From positions 1 through 25,074 of the forward strand of contig CAZAOG010000028.1 in assembly GCA_964486645.1 (NCBI GenBank): 25,074 nt of DNA, written 5' to 3'. Position numbers and translations under genes: made by a program. Of the stretch, positions 1 through 7,855 are shown in pieces (position 1 is the first letter of the stretch; each line of letters starts with the position of its first letter). The stretch comes from GCA-002790365 sp964486645 (GTDB lineage: Bacteria > Bacteroidota > Ignavibacteria > Ignavibacteriales > Ignavibacteriaceae). Below the pieces are notes generated by a model that was not told where the DNA came from, searched no databases, and saw nothing but the letters and a program-made list of their open reading frames with translations.

Positions 1-435
1 CTCCGAGTTCTCTGCGGTTAACCTTCCGTTAAATCGTATTGTCTTTAAGAATAAATAACCACAAACAGAAATTATAGATTCATAATATTATTCTTCTTCG
101 GAATTATTCAATATTTTGCTTAATCAACTTTTGCCGCTCTTTTTTCCTGTGAGCCAATAAAACACGCCTCATGTAAACTAAAGATTCCCGATATCCGCAA
201 TTATTACATTCCCTGTATTAGAAAAAATTATATATTTTTTAATTATCCTTTTTATTTGAGAAAGATATCGGGAATCTTAACTTTTGTTTACAGACATCAT
301 ACATTTATTTTTTTATAACAGCAGATAAAGACTGATTTCTTAAAATTAGATGCTTAAAAAATGTTAAATTTATTATTCGAAAATTAATTATTCATATTTT
401 GAAATAAGACAAAATTATCAAAGGGAAAAACAAGA
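1..435. other. Non-coding stretch upstream of tryptophanase
   Basis: I find no convincing coding region here on either strand. The first 22 bases resemble the short dispersed 'CTCTGCGGTTAA'-type intergenic motif I recall from several AT-rich genomes; this is a weak impression. A long inverted repeat occupies 173-291 and is listed separately. The last 60 bases before the tryptophanase start are very AT-rich and presumably hold its promoter, but I could not place a clean TAnnTTTG box; the nearest sequence, CATATTTTG at about 393-401, is one base short of the consensus. Confidence 0.6.
173..291. repeat. Imperfect inverted repeat with 15-bp perfect core
   Basis: AAGATTCCCGATATC at 181-195 is exactly reverse-complementary to GATATCGGGAATCTT at 264-278. 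Outside this core, GTAAAC at 173-178 matches GTTTAC at 286-291, with a small offset (2 versus 7 intervening bases). The 68-base interior is AT-rich and includes a near-palindromic A/T stretch around 231-250. The arrangement fits a small non-autonomous mobile element (MITE-like) or a long hairpin. No transposase and no clear target-site duplication were seen. Confidence 0.7.
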
Positions 436-1812
436 ATGAAAACCATTATTGAGCCGTTTAAAATTAAATCGGTAGAACCAATTAGATTTACAACCGAGGA
501 AGAAAGAATAAAACTGTTAAATGATGCGGGATTAAATCCGTTCCTGCTTCACGCGGATGATGTGTTGATCGATCTTTTAACAGACAGCGGAACATCGGCA
601 ATGAGTTCCGTACAGTGGGCGGGAATTATGAACGGCGATGAATCCTACGCCGGTTCAAAAAGTTTTTACAAATTTGAAAAAATGGTTAAAAAAATTACCG
701 GTATGAAATACATTATTCCAACTCACCAGGGCAGAGCTTCCGAAAGGATACTTTTCTCGGTTACCGGGGGCAGCGGTAAGTTCATACCTAACAACACACA
801 TTTTGACACAACACGTGCGAACATAGAATTTTCCGGTGCCGAAGCGGTTGACTTGTTAAACGAGGAGGGAAAACATCCGGAAATAAGAGCCGATTTTAAA
901 GGCAATATGGATGTTGAAAAATTAAAAGAGTTTATCAAAAACACCGGAGCTGAGAATATTCCTCTTTGTATGATTACAATCACCAACAATTCCGGCGGCG
1001 GGCAGCCCGTTTCGATGCAGAACATAAGGGAGGTAAAAGAAGTTTGTAAACAAAATAATATTCCTCTGTTTCTTGATGCATGCCGTTTTGCCGAGAACTC
1101 ATACTTTATTAAAAAAAGAGAAAAAGGATATGCCGATAAATCCGTTTTGGAAATCGCGCAGGAAATTTTCTCTTATGCCGACGGCGCAACGATGAGTGCT
1201 AAAAAAGACGCACTTGTAAACATAGGCGGGTTCTTGGCAATAAATGACGATGAACTTGCTCAAAAATGCAGAAACTTGCTGATTGTAACGGAAGGATTTC
1301 CTACCTACGGGGGTTTGGCGGGAAGAGATTTGGAAGCCGTTGCACAGGGTCTTGTGGAAGTGTTGGACGAGAATTATCTGCAGTACAGAATAAGAAGCGT
1401 CGAATACTTGGGCGATAAATTGGTTAACGCAGGTGTTCCCATAATAGAACCTCCGGGCGGACACGCTATTTACATCGATGCAAAAGGATTTCTGCCTGAT
1501 ATTCCCGCAGAACAGTTTCCCGGTCAAGCATTAACCTGCGAACTTTACGTACACGGCGGAATCCGCGCAGTGGAAATCGGAAGCGTTATGTTCGGAAAGT
1601 ACGATGATAACGGTAATTTGATTCCTCCGCCGATGGAGTTGGTAAGACTGGCAATACCCAGGAGGGTCTACACCCAAAGTCATATTGATTATGTCGCCGA
1701 AAAAATAATTGAAGTATACAATACCCGTGAAAAAATAAAGGGCTTGAAAATTACTTACCAAGCACCGATGTTAAGACATTTTACGGCAAGATTTGAAGTG
1801 ATAAATGATTAA
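436..1812 (+). CDS. tnaA: Tryptophanase (tryptophan indole-lyase)
   Basis: PLP-dependent cytosolic enzyme that cleaves L-tryptophan to indole, pyruvate and ammonia. At 458 aa the length is typical of the beta-eliminating lyase family. The sequence runs almost in register with tyrosine phenol-lyase numbering: Tyr71 in the active site, PLP lysine Lys257 in SAKKD, and substrate-carboxylate Arg404. The residues separating the two sister enzymes are tryptophanase-like: Asp124 in FDTT (Thr in the phenol-lyase), Ile381 in VEIG (Arg in the phenol-lyase) and His448 in LRHFTARF (Phe in the phenol-lyase). The ATG has a purine-rich site (AAGGGAAAAACAAG) just upstream. The gene overlaps the next one by 8 bases, implying co-transcription. 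No tnaC-like leader peptide is visible. The family call is very secure and the tryptophan specificity well supported. Confidence 0.93.
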   Translation: MKTIIEPFKIKSVEPIRFTTEEERIKLLNDAGLNPFLLHADDVLIDLLTDSGTSAMSSVQWAGIMNGDESYAGSKSFYKFEKMVKKITGMKYIIPTHQGRASERILFSVTGGSGKFIPNNTHFDTTRANIEFSGAEAVDLLNEEGKHPEIRADFKGNMDVEKLKEFIKNTGAENIPLCMITITNNSGGGQPVSMQNIREVKEVCKQNNIPLFLDACRFAENSYFIKKREKGYADKSVLEIAQEIFSYADGATMSAKKDALVNIGGFLAINDDELAQKCRNLLIVTEGFPTYGGLAGRDLEAVAQGLVEVLDENYLQYRIRSVEYLGDKLVNAGVPIIEPPGGHAIYIDAKGFLPDIPAEQFPGQALTCELYVHGGIRAVEIGSVMFGKYDDNGNLIPPPMELVRLAIPRRVYTQSHIDYVAEKIIEVYNTREKIKGLKITYQAPMLRHFTARFEVIND

Positions 1813-2632
1813 AAAACTTTACGGCTTCGGTAATGCGCGCGAAATTTGGAGGCTGATGCCTGCAGGCGATAATAAATTATTAATTGAAGAAAGAGACAAA
1901 AAGACAAAAGAAGTTTTTTTCAGCTGCATCGATATCCCTTCGGGTAAGAAGTTCTTAAAAAGTTTCCAACTAAATGACAAATATTGGGTAGGTGTTGAAA
2001 CTGTCCGGAATGACGTTATTTATTTTCACAGATATATAAAACCCGATCTGCCGACTCACAAAGATATCATCGCTTACGATATGAATAAAAAAGAGATTTT
2101 GTGGACGAAAAACAACCTTATTTTTCTCACGTTCTCTAACGATAATTTGATTGCTTATAAACCTGTTTTTGAAGGCAGGGAATATTTCAAGCTGGATGTT
2201 GCTACCGGAAAAGTAATAAATAAACTTGAACAACCGCCGGATGAAGAAACAACCGAAGAAATTCAGAATTCGGTTTTGAAAGATTTCCGTTTTTCAAATA
2301 TATTCGGCAGCAGTTTGGAATTGGACGATAATATTCGGAATATTATTGGAAAAACAAAAGAGGAAAATGTTATTATGGGCAGAATAGAATTTATTGCCCA
2401 TAACTCCCTTCTTTTAATGAGTTTTCACACACCGGCAAAAAAAGGGAAATTAAATAAATTGTTGATTGCTGTTGATATTGTCACAGGAAAGATTATATTA
2501 AAAAAAATAATTAATTCTAACATAGAGGTTTTTATACCCGATTCGTTTTTTTTAATTAAAAATCATTTATTTGTATTGGTTGAGACTAAAAAACTTTTCT
2601 GTTATATTCTTGAGCCGGATCTAAAAAGGTAA
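1805..2632 (+). CDS. DUF4905-like conserved protein
   Basis: 275-aa protein without signal peptide or membrane segment, predicted cytosolic. The early IWRLMPA segment, the LLIEERD strand and the repeated beta-rich blocks resemble the DUF4905 family of Bacteroidota, recalled from memory and not checked. Several segments of the type 'LDVATGK' and 'VDIVTGK', near residues 147 and 224, look like blades of a quinoprotein/WD-like propeller, but the protein is short for a full propeller. Its start lies inside the tryptophanase gene (8-base overlap in a different frame), so it is probably translated together with it. The function is unknown, and nothing in the sequence ties it to tryptophan metabolism beyond gene order. 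Confidence 0.7.
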   Translation: MIKKLYGFGNAREIWRLMPAGDNKLLIEERDKKTKEVFFSCIDIPSGKKFLKSFQLNDKYWVGVETVRNDVIYFHRYIKPDLPTHKDIIAYDMNKKEILWTKNNLIFLTFSNDNLIAYKPVFEGREYFKLDVATGKVINKLEQPPDEETTEEIQNSVLKDFRFSNIFGSSLELDDNIRNIIGKTKEENVIMGRIEFIAHNSLLLMSFHTPAKKGKLNKLLIAVDIVTGKIILKKIINSNIEVFIPDSFFLIKNHLFVLVETKKLFCYILEPDLKR

Positions 2633-2664
2633 ATTATAGAAAATTAAGATACTATTTCGTACTG

Positions 2665-2699
2665 TATTCAATTGATGTTATTATTGAATAAAACTTTTT
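2665..2699 (+). terminator. Possible AT-rich hairpin terminator
   Basis: TATTCAAT (2665-2672) pairs with ATTGAATA (2683-2690) around a 10-base loop, followed by AAAC and five T residues. It sits 32 bases after the DUF4905-like gene and before the AmrA gene, a sensible place for a transcript end. The stem has only one G-C pair, so this is tentative. Confidence 0.35.
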
Positions 2700-2775
2700 A
2701 GAGCAGGTTCATTCTTAATTAATATTTGTGTCGAATGAAATAATATTCATTAATGAACAAACATAAGAGGAAAGA

Positions 2776-3360
2776 ATGAACATAACGAAGGAAGAACAGG
2801 GGTTGATTCTGCTTATAGCAAGAGAAACTCTCAGCTCTCTTTTTGAGGAAGATGCTCATTTTACGGAGATAGATTATAAAATTTATCCTCTGCTAACAAG
2901 AAGAAATGCCGGAGCTTTTGTTACATTAAAAGAAAACGGTAATTTACGAGGCTGCATCGGTTATTTAAGCTCTCCCGAAATGCTTGTTGATACTATAAGA
3001 GAAGCAACCAAACAAGCCGCGACAAGCGACCCGAGATTTAATCCCGTAACCGAAGACGAATTATCAAAAATAAATATCGAGGTTTCGGTTTTATCGCCTG
3101 CTATGCCCTTAAATAATTACGCGGATATTAAAATTGGCGAACACGGTTTGATATTGGATGATCCGTTTAACAGAGCGGTTTTACTTCCCCAGGTGGCAAC
3201 GGAAAACAACTTTTCGGTTCCGCAGTTTTTAACGGCATTATGCGAAAAAGCAGGAATTAATCCTTATGCTTGGGAACAAGAACCGTTAAAGTTAAAAGTA
3301 TTTACGGCAGTTGTAATATCAGAAGTAGGAAAAAGAAAGAAAACTTATGACTCAGCTTAG
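2776..3360 (+). CDS. amrA: AmmeMemoRadiSam system protein A (AMMECR1 domain)
   Basis: 194-aa single-domain AMMECR1 protein. The family hallmark LRGCIG is present around residues 58-63, preceded by GAFVTLK and followed by the conserved segment around DPRFNPVT (residues 86-93). In the family the conserved Cys/Gly loop forms a putative active-site groove, but the biochemical function is not firmly established. AGAGGAAAGA lies directly before the ATG. The 3' end overlaps the Memo-family gene by 14 bases, the usual A-B pairing. Most AmmeMemoRadiSam loci also carry a radical SAM protein (AmrS); none is next to this pair. Confidence 0.9.
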   Translation: MNITKEEQGLILLIARETLSSLFEEDAHFTEIDYKIYPLLTRRNAGAFVTLKENGNLRGCIGYLSSPEMLVDTIREATKQAATSDPRFNPVTEDELSKINIEVSVLSPAMPLNNYADIKIGEHGLILDDPFNRAVLLPQVATENNFSVPQFLTALCEKAGINPYAWEQEPLKLKVFTAVVISEVGKRKKTYDSA

Positions 3361-4168
3361 AAAGCCTGCAGTAGCAGGACTTTTTTATCCGTCAAATCCG
3401 CTAAAGTTAAAAAACGAAGTCCTCCGGCTTCTTAACACTTCCGTTTCATCTTCCATTCCGTCAAATGTATTCGGACTCGTATCACCGCACGCAGGTTATG
3501 TTTATTCCGGTTCAACGGCGGCTTATGGTTTCAATACATTAAAAGATAAAAAAATAGATACCGTAGTTATCATTTCACCGAGTCACAGAGAATATTTTCC
3601 GGGTGTTTCCATCTATAACGGTGACGGTTATGAAACACCTTTGGGCGCAATTCCCGTTAATCAGGAAATGGCAGATAAATTGGTAAATGGAAGAGAAAAT
3701 ATTTTCAGAGCTGTTGAAGGACACAGGGACGAGCACGCAGTGGAAGTTCAGCTTCCTTTTTTACAATGTGTCTTGGATGATTTTTCCATAGTGCCTGTCG
3801 TAATGGGTGACCAGGGACAAATTTTTGTTGATGCTCTTGCAAATAAACTAAACGAAGTTATAAACGAAAACACGGTTCTACTGGCAAGTTCGGACCTTTC
3901 ACACTACTATTCTTCAACCGAAGCCGATCAAAAAGATTCGGTTATTGAAAAGAATATAAATGATTTTAATATTGAACAGCTTTCTATTGATTTGGAAAAC
4001 AGAAAATGCGAAGCTTGCGGAGCAGGTCCGATCCTTACGGTTATGAAAGCAGCGGAGATTAACAAAAAAAACAAATCGATGGTTCTTAACAGAACTCATT
4101 CCGGCAATGTGAGCGGTGATTTTGAGCAGGTTGTTGGTTATCTTTCCGCTGTATTTTACGGAGAATAA
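3347..4168 (+). CDS. amrB: AmmeMemoRadiSam system protein B (Memo family)
   Basis: 273-aa Memo-family protein, related to human MEMO1 and structurally to extradiol dioxygenases. The proposed metal/active-site set is intact: His48 in SPHAGY, His80 in SPSHREYF, His186 in SSDLSHYY and Cys224 in CEACGAGP, matching human His49, His81, His192 and Cys244. Memo proteins have been reported to bind copper or iron; the bacterial role with AmrA and AmrS is unproven. The gene starts within the end of amrA, and its stop codon abuts the TTG start of the next gene, so the three are almost certainly one transcript. Confidence 0.9.
   Translation: MTQLRKPAVAGLFYPSNPLKLKNEVLRLLNTSVSSSIPSNVFGLVSPHAGYVYSGSTAAYGFNTLKDKKIDTVVIISPSHREYFPGVSIYNGDGYETPLGAIPVNQEMADKLVNGRENIFRAVEGHRDEHAVEVQLPFLQCVLDDFSIVPVVMGDQGQIFVDALANKLNEVINENTVLLASSDLSHYYSSTEADQKDSVIEKNINDFNIEQLSIDLENRKCEACGAGPILTVMKAAEINKKNKSMVLNRTHSGNVSGDFEQVVGYLSAVFYGE
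4160..4163 (+). promoter_or_regulatory. Shine-Dalgarno deciding a TTG start
   Basis: GGAG lies in the last codons of amrB, five bases before TTG at 4169-4171. It supports TTG as the true start of the Rossmann/DUF2520 gene, since no ATG occurs nearby in that frame. Confidence 0.6.
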
Positions 4169-5098
4169 TTGTATAAGAATAAACCCAACATTGTAATTAT
4201 AGGAGCCGGAAGAATAGCGTTTTCTTTTCTAAACGGATTGATAAAAGCACGGTTCAACGTACAATCAATTTTCAGCAAAAATATAAATTCCGCGAAACAG
4301 CTTGCCGGAAAATTCGGCATAAGTCATTATTCAAATGATATTTCGCAAGTTAAAAAAGATGCCGACTTGTTTTTATTAACCGTTCCCGATAATCAAATTT
4401 TAGAAATCGTAAATGAAATTGAAAAACTTAACATCAATTTTTCGGATTCTTTATTCGTACATTTTTCAGGTGCTTTAAGTTCTTCCGTTTTGGATACCTT
4501 GAAAAACAAGAAAGCCGATACGGCGTCGTTTCATATTATGCAGTCTTTTCCGACGAAAGATTTTATTCCGTTAGAAAATTTAACAGCCGCAATTGAAACC
4601 GATTCAAAAGAAGCGGAAATATTTTTATTTTCCTTAGCCGAAAAATTGAAAATGAATCCATTTAAACTTTTTAAGGAAGACAAGGTTAATTATCATTTGG
4701 CAGGCGTTTATTCCTCGAATTTTTTTGTCGGTAATCTTTTGGGTGCCGAAAATATACTTGAGGATAATAAAACCGAATACCCGGATTTCCGGAAATTGAT
4801 TCTTCCGATAGTATCGACGACGTTAAATAATATAAAATCAAAAGGGCCGGGTAATTCTCTTTCCGGCCCTATTCAAAGAGGCGAATTGGAAGTTATAAAA
4901 AAACATATCGAAAAATTAAAAAATACGGGAAAAGAAAAATTTAACGTGGACGGCAAAAACATATTTTTGCTTAATTATATTTGTCAATCTATAACGATTT
5001 TGATGATGCTTGAAAACAGCGGGACCGCGTTGAATGAAAATCAAAGAAAAGTTTATTCGTTTTTAACGGACGAATTTAAAACATTAACTAATAATTAA
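4169..5098 (+). CDS. Rossmann-like and DUF2520 domain protein
   Basis: 309 aa, predicted cytosolic. The N-terminal dinucleotide-binding fold has the GAGRIA glycine motif around residues 12-17 after a hydrophobic beta strand. The second half fits the DUF2520 helical domain, including the FHIMQSFP segment (about 126-133) and the HLAGVYSSNF segment (about 174-183) typical of this family. The architecture resembles NADP-dependent dehydrogenases of the ProC/6-phosphogluconate dehydrogenase type, but the substrate is unknown. The start is TTG, directly after the amrB stop, with GGAG five bases upstream. The adjacency suggests co-expression with amrAB; a functional link is inference only. Confidence 0.82.
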   Translation: MYKNKPNIVIIGAGRIAFSFLNGLIKARFNVQSIFSKNINSAKQLAGKFGISHYSNDISQVKKDADLFLLTVPDNQILEIVNEIEKLNINFSDSLFVHFSGALSSSVLDTLKNKKADTASFHIMQSFPTKDFIPLENLTAAIETDSKEAEIFLFSLAEKLKMNPFKLFKEDKVNYHLAGVYSSNFFVGNLLGAENILEDNKTEYPDFRKLILPIVSTTLNNIKSKGPGNSLSGPIQRGELEVIKKHIEKLKNTGKEKFNVDGKNIFLLNYICQSITILMMLENSGTALNENQRKVYSFLTDEFKTLTNN

Positions 5099-5190
5099 CC
5101 GTTAAACGGAATTAACCAACCTTTAGTTGCACTTTTTTTATATTTAATCTTTAAATAAAATAATCTTATAATTGAGGAAAAAAATACGGA

Positions 5191-6669
5191 ATGAAAAGCA
5201 ACGGTAATGTTATGGAAAAAATAGTTTCTCTTTCAAAAAGAAGAGGTTATATCTTCCAATCGAGTGAAATTTACGGGGGACTTAACGGGTGCTGGGACTA
5301 TGGTCCGCTGGGTGTAGAATTACTGAACAATATTAAAAAAGAGTGGTGGAACTCGATGACGTTGCGTAACGACATTGAAGGATTGGACTCATCCATTCTA
5401 ATGCACCCCAAGGTATGGGAGGCTTCCGGTCACGTTGAAAATTTTACTGACCCGATGATTGACTGCAAACAGTGTAAAGCAAGGTTCAGAGTCGATTTGC
5501 TGGGCGGATTGCTGAATGAAAAAAGGAAGAAGAAATCCGTTAGGGCATTAAATGAAAATTGCAGCGATGACGAAGCCAAAAAGAAAATAGAAAAAATACT
5601 TTCCGAGAACAGTGAAGCGGAAGCCTTTGATATAATTATTGAAGACGAACAGTTGAACGATTTATTGCTTCATCAATTAAACTGTCCGCAATGCGGTACA
5701 AAAGATTCTTTCACTTCGGCAAGACAATTCAATTTAATGTTCAAAACATTTATCGGCCCGGTTGAAGATTCCGGCTCGGCAATATTTTTACGTCCCGAAA
5801 CCGCACAGGGCATATTCGTAAATTTTCTGAATGTTCAAAATTCAACCAGACAAAAATTACCCTTCGGGATCGCACAGATAGGCAAAGCTTTCAGGAATGA
5901 AATAAACACAAAAAACTTTCTTTTTAGAACAAGAGAATTTGAGCAGATGGAAATGCAGTTTTTTGTAAAACCTTCCGATGATAAAAAATGGTACGACGAT
6001 TGGAAGGAACAACGAATGAATTGGTATAAAAATCTCGGTATAAATTCCGACAACCTTAAATTTCACGATCACCCCGAAACAAAACTTGCACACTACGCAA
6101 AACAAGCAACCGATATTGAATATAATTTCCCGTTCGGCTGGGGAGAAATTGAAGGCATACACAACAGAACGGACTTTGATTTGAAAAGGCACGAAGAGTT
6201 CTCGGGTAAATCATTAAAATATTATGACGAAGAAACAAAAGATAAAATACTTCCGTATATAATTGAAACTTCAGCCGGCGCAAGCCGTTCTTTTATGGCT
6301 TTTTTAACCGAAGCTTATGCGGAGGAAGAAGTTAAAGGAGAAAAGAGGGTTGTTTTAAGACTTAACAAAAAACTGGCTCCTATTAAAGCATCCGTTTTAC
6401 CTTTGGTAAACAAAGACGGTATGCCGGAAATTGCCAAAAAGATAGAAGAAGACCTTCGTTTTAAGTTTAAAATATTTTACGATGATAAAGGCGCTGTCGG
6501 AAGAAGGTACAGAAGACAGGATGAAATCGGTACTCCTTATGCCATTACGGTGGATACTCAAACGTTGGAGGACCATACCGTTACTGTTAGGGAAAGAGAT
6601 TCCATGGAACAAGTAAGAATATCGAGCGGCAGCCTTTCTGCCTTTTTGTTCGATAAATTATCGGCATAA
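5191..6669 (+). CDS. glyQS: Glycyl-tRNA synthetase, homodimeric class II type
   Basis: Charges tRNA-Gly with glycine in the cytosol. The 492-aa protein is of the dimeric (eukaryote/archaea-like) type, not the alpha2-beta2 type. The N-terminus carries the conserved GYIFQSSEIYGG and WDYGPLG segments (residues 19-41). A zinc-binding insertion has Cys92, Cys95, Cys165 and Cys168. Class II motif 2 is seen at FRTREFEQMEMQFF (245-258) and motif 3 at ETSAGASRSF (359-368). The anticodon-binding domain covers about 385-490. GAGGA about 13 bases before the first ATG supports that start; an ATG seven codons later (5212) has no better site. Lysine-rich residues 110-135 lie between the two zinc knuckles. 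Confidence 0.95.
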   Translation: MKSNGNVMEKIVSLSKRRGYIFQSSEIYGGLNGCWDYGPLGVELLNNIKKEWWNSMTLRNDIEGLDSSILMHPKVWEASGHVENFTDPMIDCKQCKARFRVDLLGGLLNEKRKKKSVRALNENCSDDEAKKKIEKILSENSEAEAFDIIIEDEQLNDLLLHQLNCPQCGTKDSFTSARQFNLMFKTFIGPVEDSGSAIFLRPETAQGIFVNFLNVQNSTRQKLPFGIAQIGKAFRNEINTKNFLFRTREFEQMEMQFFVKPSDDKKWYDDWKEQRMNWYKNLGINSDNLKFHDHPETKLAHYAKQATDIEYNFPFGWGEIEGIHNRTDFDLKRHEEFSGKSLKYYDEETKDKILPYIIETSAGASRSFMAFLTEAYAEEEVKGEKRVVLRLNKKLAPIKASVLPLVNKDGMPEIAKKIEEDLRFKFKIFYDDKGAVGRRYRRQDEIGTPYAITVDTQTLEDHTVTVRERDSMEQVRISSGSLSAFLFDKLSA

Positions 6670-6696
6670 TTTTTTAACAACATAAAGTTACTTTTA

Positions 6697-7845
6697 ATGC
6701 GTAAAAGTTTAATTACATCGTGCCTGCTTACCCTGCTTTTTACGGCAAATATTTTTGCCCAAAACGATGTAAGAGATTCTTTAATTACGGTAGGCATAAA
6801 TCAAATTTACAGCGTTAAGTTCGATAAAGCGGATTCAACTTTCAGAACTTTAAAGGATAAATTCCCTGATGATCCGGCGGGCGTTTTTTTCTTGGCAATG
6901 ATTGATTGGTGGAGAATTCTGCTGAATACAACCGTTGAAAAATATGACGACGGATTTTTGGAAAAGATAGATGTAATTATCGACAAGTGCGATTCCATTT
7001 TAGAAAAAGAACCGGACAACGTTAATGCATTATTTTTTAAGGCGGCAGCTATCGGATTTAGGGGAAGACTCAGAGCGCTCAGATTTAGCTGGCTTAAAGC
7101 TGCTGATGACGGAAGAAAGGCATTGCCTTTAGTAAAAAAAGTTACGGCATTGGAACCGAATAATAACGATGCAATATTCGGGCTGGGACTTTATAACTAT
7201 TACGCATCAATTCTTCCCGAAAAATATCCCATATTAAAACCGATAATGATATTTATGCCTTCCACGGATAAAGATGAAGGTATACGCCAGGTAAAAAGAA
7301 CCGCCGAGAAAGGAAAATACGCAAAATATGAAGCTGTATATTTTTTAATGTTGATATATTTCTCGGATGAGAACAAACCGTTTTTATCTTATAATTATGC
7401 AAAAATACTTACAAAGAATTTCCCGGATAATCCCTTGTTCGAAAAATGGGAAGGAAGAATCGCCGCTAAAATCGGGAACAGTTTGAAAGCGTCTGAAATA
7501 TTTAAAGATGTTTTGTTAAAAGGCGAAAAAAAGATGACGGGTTATGACGACGATATAACAAAAAGGGAAGCGGTATATTATATAGCCGACCAATACTGGA
7601 AAGAAAATAAAATTGATTCTTCAAAAATGTTTTTTGAACAGTGCGTAGAATATTCAAAAGTAATTGATAAAGAAAAAGAATCGGGCTTTTATATAAACGC
7701 TCTTATTTATCTGGGAATGATTAATGACGTTCAAGGAAATAGAAAAGCAGCTGTAAGTTATTATAAAAAAGTTTTGGATTTGGATGAATATAAACAGTCA
7801 CACAAATTAGCGGAAAAATATTTGGAAAAACCTTATAAGAAATAA
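6697..7845 (+). CDS. Exported TPR-repeat protein
   Basis: 382 aa with a Sec signal peptide: basic start, hydrophobic residues 5-18, and probable cleavage after the ANIFA segment near residue 21. The mature part is alpha-helical and contains degenerate tetratricopeptide repeats, for example LEKEPDNVNALFFKAA (about 107-122), KKVTALEPNNNDAIFGLG (about 146-163) and the C-terminal AAVSYYKKVLDLDEY (about 353-367). No lipobox is seen, so the product is probably soluble in the periplasm or peripherally associated with the outer membrane. Such proteins usually serve as protein-interaction scaffolds; no partner can be named. The restriction-modification cassette begins only 10 bases after its stop. Confidence 0.8.
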   Translation: MRKSLITSCLLTLLFTANIFAQNDVRDSLITVGINQIYSVKFDKADSTFRTLKDKFPDDPAGVFFLAMIDWWRILLNTTVEKYDDGFLEKIDVIIDKCDSILEKEPDNVNALFFKAAAIGFRGRLRALRFSWLKAADDGRKALPLVKKVTALEPNNNDAIFGLGLYNYYASILPEKYPILKPIMIFMPSTDKDEGIRQVKRTAEKGKYAKYEAVYFLMLIYFSDENKPFLSYNYAKILTKNFPDNPLFEKWEGRIAAKIGNSLKASEIFKDVLLKGEKKMTGYDDDITKREAVYYIADQYWKENKIDSSKMFFEQCVEYSKVIDKEKESGFYINALIYLGMINDVQGNRKAAVSYYKKVLDLDEYKQSHKLAEKYLEKPYKK

Positions 7846-7855
7846 AATAATATTT

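Noticed and set aside
340..435. Possible TnaC-like leader peptide upstream of tryptophanase
   Set aside because: The only short ATG frame (about 350) is five codons long and has no tryptophan codon; no Rho-type or attenuator arrangement is visible.
723..1761. Minus-strand open frames inside the tryptophanase gene
   Set aside because: They are antisense shadows of a fully conserved gene, have no recognisable domains and no ribosome sites.
436..1812. Tyrosine phenol-lyase as the identity of the lyase
   Set aside because: The phenol-lyase markers Thr124, Arg381 and Phe448 are replaced by the tryptophanase residues Asp, Ile and His.
5835..6797. Several minus-strand open frames across glyQS
   Set aside because: They overlap a strongly conserved synthetase and show no protein-like features.
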